From Ramlibacter lithotrophicus (lineage in GTDB: Bacteria; Pseudomonadota; Gammaproteobacteria; Burkholderiales; Burkholderiaceae_C), in NCBI RefSeq assembly GCF_012184415.1, contig NZ_VTOX01000013.1, positions 1-64,000 on the forward strand: a DNA stretch of 64,000 nt, read 5' to 3'. Positions 61,157 to 64,000 of this stretch are shown one piece after another; the stretch's first letter is position 1; every line of letters starts with the position of its first letter. The notes below the pieces were generated by a model, which saw only the letters and a program-made list of their open reading frames with translations, was not told the DNA's origin and ran no database searches. Made by a program: the position numbers and the translations under genes.

Positions 61157-62362
61157 TCACCCCTCCTTCCGTTCCGTTTCGCGCACCGCGCCGCTGGCGA
61201 CCTGCTGCGCTATCCATTCCTCGCTAAACCCCAAGTCGCGAAGGATGGAACGGGAATGCTCGCCCAGCAATGGCGCAGCATCAGCGCTTGGCCGATCTCC
61301 GCCGGGCAGAATGCCAGGCACGTGCGCCACCGGCAGTCGTCCGAAAGCGTCATGGTCCACCCAACTGTACGCGCCCATGGCCCGGACCTGCTCTTCCTGC
61401 AGCCAATCGCCGTACGAGCGCACCTTCTCGGCGAACACGCCCGCATCGTGCAGCGCCTTCAGCCAATAGTCAGTCGGCTCTTTGGCGAATTCCTTGCGCA
61501 GTTCGCGGTTGATCTCGTCGCCATGGTCAACGCGCGCTTGTTGCGTGGGCCACCGCGGGTCGCGCGAAAGCTCGGAACGCCCGATCACCCCGCACAGAGC
61601 GGCGAAATGCTGATCACGCATTCCGCTCACGACGATGTAGCCATCCGCCGTGCCGAACATGCCTGCGGGCACATACAGTGGAGCCGGCTTTCCATCCGAC
61701 TCGACGAATTCCATGATCTTTGCCGCCTGGAACGCCGCCGCGGCCTGGAGCATGTTGATGTCGAGAAATGCACCGCGACCGAATCTCAGGCGCCGCACGA
61801 ACGTGGAAGCAATCGCTTGATAGGCGTAGAGGCCAGTCAGGACGTCCACGACGATCATCGCAATGCGATAGGGCTTGCCGTCCTCAGTCTTGTTCATGAC
61901 CATCAGGCCGGAATAGGCCTGGATGAGCCCGTCCACCGTGGGACGACGCGAGTAAGGACCACGTTGGCCGAACCCGGACACGGACGCGTAGATGAGAGCC
62001 GGATTGTGCTCTGCCATCGCTTCATAGCCTAGGCCCATCTTCGCCGCGACTCCCGGCCGGAAGCTCTCGACAAAGATATCGCAGCTGCGGCCCAGCCGCT
62101 CAGCGATCTGCCGACCCGCGTCTGATTTCGCGTCATAGGCAACAGAACGCTTCCCTCGGTTAACGGAATAGAAATTGACTGATTCCTGAGCAATCGTCTT
62201 GCCAAGCACACGGCACCAGTCGCCTTCTACCGGCTCAACCTTGATGACGTCTGCGCCGTTTAGCGCGAGCAGCATCGTTGCATGGGGACCCGCCACCCCT
62301 TGGGTCGCGTCGAAGACCCGTATCCCTGCGAAGGGGCGGTCGTCGATGTTCCTCTCAATCAT
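61157..62362 (-). CDS. CaiB/BaiF (family III) CoA-transferase
   Basis: A 401-residue class III CoA-transferase: GIRVFDATQGVAGPHATMLL, GADVIKVEPVEGD, NRGKRSVAYDAKS and the catalytic Asp D173 in MIVVDVLTG. The middle and end (GTADGYIVVSGMRDQHF, LGEHSRSIL) are normal. Co-encoded with the ligase, it offers a second route to the CoA thioester. The gene order is dehydrogenase, CoA-transferase, ligase on the minus strand. Confidence 0.9.
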   Translation of the reverse strand: MIERNIDDRPFAGIRVFDATQGVAGPHATMLLALNGADVIKVEPVEGDWCRVLGKTIAQESVNFYSVNRGKRSVAYDAKSDAGRQIAERLGRSCDIFVESFRPGVAAKMGLGYEAMAEHNPALIYASVSGFGQRGPYSRRPTVDGLIQAYSGLMVMNKTEDGKPYRIAMIVVDVLTGLYAYQAIASTFVRRLRFGRGAFLDINMLQAAAAFQAAKIMEFVESDGKPAPLYVPAGMFGTADGYIVVSGMRDQHFAALCGVIGRSELSRDPRWPTQQARVDHGDEINRELRKEFAKEPTDYWLKALHDAGVFAEKVRSYGDWLQEEQVRAMGAYSWVDHDAFGRLPVAHVPGILPGGDRPSADAAPLLGEHSRSILRDLGFSEEWIAQQVASGAVRETERKEG

Positions 62363-62385
62363 TGTCTAGCCCCTTGCTCAGGTCA

Positions 62386-63534
62386 TCAGATCGCCGCGTC
62401 ATACCTACGCAGCAGTTCCCGCAGGATCACGATATGCTGTATGTCATTGGTGCCTTCGTAGATGCGGCAAACCCGGGCATCACGGTAGAGCCGCTCGACA
62501 GGGAAATCCTGTAGGTAGCCGTAGCCACCCAACACCTGTATAGCCTCGGAGCACACCCACTCAGCTGCTTCGGAAGCGACTAGCTTGGCCATGCACGCCT
62601 CCTGGAGGCATGGCCGGCCAGCGTCCTTTAGCGCTGCCGCGTGCAGCACCATTTGCCGTGCCGTTTCTACTCGCGTGGCCATCGCAGCAAGCCGAAATCC
62701 CACGGCCTGATGCTCCACGATTGGCTTTCCATAGACGATTCTCTCTCTCGCATATGGGAGGGCAGCGTCAAGTGCGGCTTGAGCGATGCCTACCGCTTGG
62801 GCCGCAATTCCGATACGGCCGCCCTCCAGATTCGAAAGGGCAATTCGGTAGCCTTCACCCTCCTCGCCCAAGCGCAGTTCCACCGGCACCTGCATGTCCT
62901 CGAATGTGATCTGTGCCGTGTCTGACGCATGCTGTCCCAGTTTGCGCTCAACTCGGGTTACCAGGTAGCCTGGCACGTTGGTGGGAACGATGAAGGCTGT
63001 GATGTCCTTGCCTGGGCGCGGGCCGGTAGCCGCGAACACAAGCGCCACGTGAGCAGTCTTGCCTGATGTGATGAAGTGCTTGGCGCCGTTGAGCACGTAG
63101 TGATCGCCTCGCCGCACGGCCGTAGTCTTTGGCGCACCTGCGTCGGACCCGCCGTGCGCCTCCGTCAGTAGGAAGGCGCCCAGCATGTCGCCACGCGCCA
63201 TCGGACGGAGAAAGCGATCCCGCTGCGCATCGCTGCCGAACCTGTAGATTGGCATGCACCCCACCGAGTTGTGACCGCTCACGATCGTCGAGGTGCTGGC
63301 ATCGCCTCGGGCGATCTCCTCGAGGGCAAGCGCCATAGACACGTAGTCGGCCCCAGCGCCACCCCACTCCTCCGGGACGTTGATGCCCATCAGACCCAAC
63401 CGCCCCAGCCCGCGAATGGCCTCTGCGGGGAAACAGGCTTGCTCGTCCCAGCGCGCCGCGTTGGGAGTCAGTTCGCGTTGCGCGAAGTCGCGCGCAGCGA
63501 GCCGGATCATCTCCTGCTGTTCATTCAGGATCAT
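62386..63534 (-). CDS. Acyl-CoA dehydrogenase (short/medium-chain type)
   Basis: A 382-residue dehydrogenase of the SCAD/butyryl branch. FLLTEAHGGSDAGAPKT is the FAD-binding segment, KHFITSGKTAHV the loop, and the catalytic Glu lies in RIYEGTNDIQ, the C-terminal position, unlike the LxxER enzymes elsewhere in the window. VLGGYGYLQDFPVERLYRDA is also typical. ATG 63534 (MILNEQQEMIRL) is chosen over the longer frame. It follows a further dehydrogenase by 16 bp. Confidence 0.93.
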   Translation of the reverse strand: MILNEQQEMIRLAARDFAQRELTPNAARWDEQACFPAEAIRGLGRLGLMGINVPEEWGGAGADYVSMALALEEIARGDASTSTIVSGHNSVGCMPIYRFGSDAQRDRFLRPMARGDMLGAFLLTEAHGGSDAGAPKTTAVRRGDHYVLNGAKHFITSGKTAHVALVFAATGPRPGKDITAFIVPTNVPGYLVTRVERKLGQHASDTAQITFEDMQVPVELRLGEEGEGYRIALSNLEGGRIGIAAQAVGIAQAALDAALPYARERIVYGKPIVEHQAVGFRLAAMATRVETARQMVLHAAALKDAGRPCLQEACMAKLVASEAAEWVCSEAIQVLGGYGYLQDFPVERLYRDARVCRIYEGTNDIQHIVILRELLRRYDAAI

Positions 63535-63550
63535 ATGTATTTCCTTGCCA

Positions 63551-64000
63551 TCAAGCAGGCAGCTTGAGCAGTTGCCCCGCAATGATCATCTTCTGGACCT
63601 CACTCGCGCCTTCGTAAATTCGCAGGGCACGAATCTCGCGGTATAGGCGCTCCGGCAGAGATCCTCGTACGACGCCCGCCCCCCCGTGAATCTGCACGCA
63701 GGCGTCGATGACGCGTTGCGCCGCTTCCGTCGCATGAAGTTTTGCCATGCTCGCCTCGCGGCTGACACGGCCTTTCATCGTATCCTTGAGCCAGGCGGCG
63801 CGGTACACCAGTAGCGCCGACGCATCCACGTCCAGCGACATATCAGCAAGTGCAGCCTTCGTCATCTGCAAATCACCTAGCGTTCCGCCAAAGATGCGGC
63901 GCGTGCGTGCGCGTTGCAGGGCGGCATCGAACGCGCAGCGTGCAAAACCGAGAGCGGCGGCGCCCACTGTTGTTCGAAATACGTCTAGCGTCGCCATTGC
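63551..64000 (-). CDS. Acyl-CoA dehydrogenase, 3' part only
   Basis: The C-terminal 149 residues of an acyl-CoA dehydrogenase; the gene continues beyond the right edge of the window. Visible are ALGFARCAFDAALQ, a RRIFGGTLGDLQMTKAALAD segment, QIHGGAGVVRGSLPERLYRE and the catalytic-Glu motif RIYEGASEVQ. It is upstream of and probably co-transcribed with 62386-63534. Confidence 0.9.
   Translation of the reverse strand, partial: AMATLDVFRTTVGAAALGFARCAFDAALQRARTRRIFGGTLGDLQMTKAALADMSLDVDASALLVYRAAWLKDTMKGRVSREASMAKLHATEAAQRVIDACVQIHGGAGVVRGSLPERLYREIRALRIYEGASEVQKMIIAGQLLKLPA

Noticed and set aside
60686..62032. 448-codon plus-strand frame across the ligase and CoA-transferase
   Set aside because: Antisense to two well-supported genes with clear catalytic motifs.
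1..64000. CRISPR array, tRNA or rRNA genes
   Set aside because: I saw no regularly spaced repeats and no cloverleaf or rRNA-like sequence on either strand, though a covariance-model search was not possible.

Overview
The window looks like chromosomal or accessory DNA of a GC-rich betaproteobacterium of the Burkholderiales. The main clue is the expansion of Bug/TctC-type periplasmic binding proteins (three intact, two broken), together with Liv-type ABC transporters and many acyl-CoA enzymes; this is family knowledge plus inference, since no rRNA, tRNA or housekeeping marker is present. Almost everything is either acyl-CoA catabolism with its uptake and regulation, or insertion-sequence debris.

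Layout. (1) 1-127 is the end of an IS66-type element. (2) 154-14523 is cluster I: a complete beta-oxidation set (enoyl-CoA hydratase, isovaleryl-CoA-dehydrogenase-like enzyme, AMP-forming CoA ligase, SDR, long acyl-CoA dehydrogenase, hydroxyacyl-CoA dehydrogenase, thiolase), a LivGFHM transporter without its own Liv binding protein, a TetR regulator and a Bug protein. (3) 14544-23103 is cluster II: ADP-forming acyl-CoA synthetase, MaoC hydratase, enoyl-CoA hydratase, two acyl-CoA dehydrogenases, a frameshifted Bug gene, and a thiolase-fold protein lacking the nucleophilic Cys coupled to a DUF35 zinc-ribbon/OB protein. This resembles the Ltp2/DUF35 retro-aldolases of steroid side-chain degradation. 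(4) 23150-29251 is a nested mobile block: IS110 remnant, IS3 element, a decayed RIT element (three tyrosine recombinases), IS66. (5) 29623-38049 is cluster III: etfBA, enoyl-CoA hydratase, Bug, CoA-transferase, nitroreductase, a second thiolase-like/DUF35 pair, and alpha-methylacyl-CoA racemase. (6) 38095-45103 is a second nested IS block, including an IS66-type element with an 8-bp target duplication and a fourth, passenger-like gene. (7) 45134-64000 is cluster IV: two TetR regulators, a ten-gene minus-strand operon (BadH-like SDR, acyl-CoA dehydrogenase, MaoC, two-subunit acyl-CoA dehydrogenase, complete Liv transporter), a PaaG-like isomerase, Bug genes, an AliA-like CoA ligase, CoA-transferase and two more acyl-CoA dehydrogenases, the last running off the window.

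How the genes work together (inference). A carboxylic acid, probably branched or alicyclic, is imported by the Liv and Bug systems and activated by CoA ligases or CoA-transferases. It is racemised at an alpha-methyl centre, desaturated by flavin dehydrogenases that pass electrons to EtfBA, and hydrated by MaoC or crotonase enzymes. It is then cleaved either by oxidation and thiolysis (cluster I) or by a Cys-less thiolase-fold aldolase with its DUF35 partner (clusters II and III).

Regulation. Two distinct palindromes recur in front of these units. Motif A, a 20-bp dyad with half-sites of the form AxACxxACGG, occurs at 971, 1099, 8020 (shortened) and 13515, all in clusters I/II. Motif B, CGAACG(n)TCGTTAG, occurs at 33233, 45991, 56884 and 59451, all in clusters III/IV. 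They appear to define two TetR-type regulons, the most informative previously unlabelled signal in the window. A 29-kb segment carrying clusters I and II is bracketed by direct copies of the same IS66 end, so it may move or be lost as a unit.
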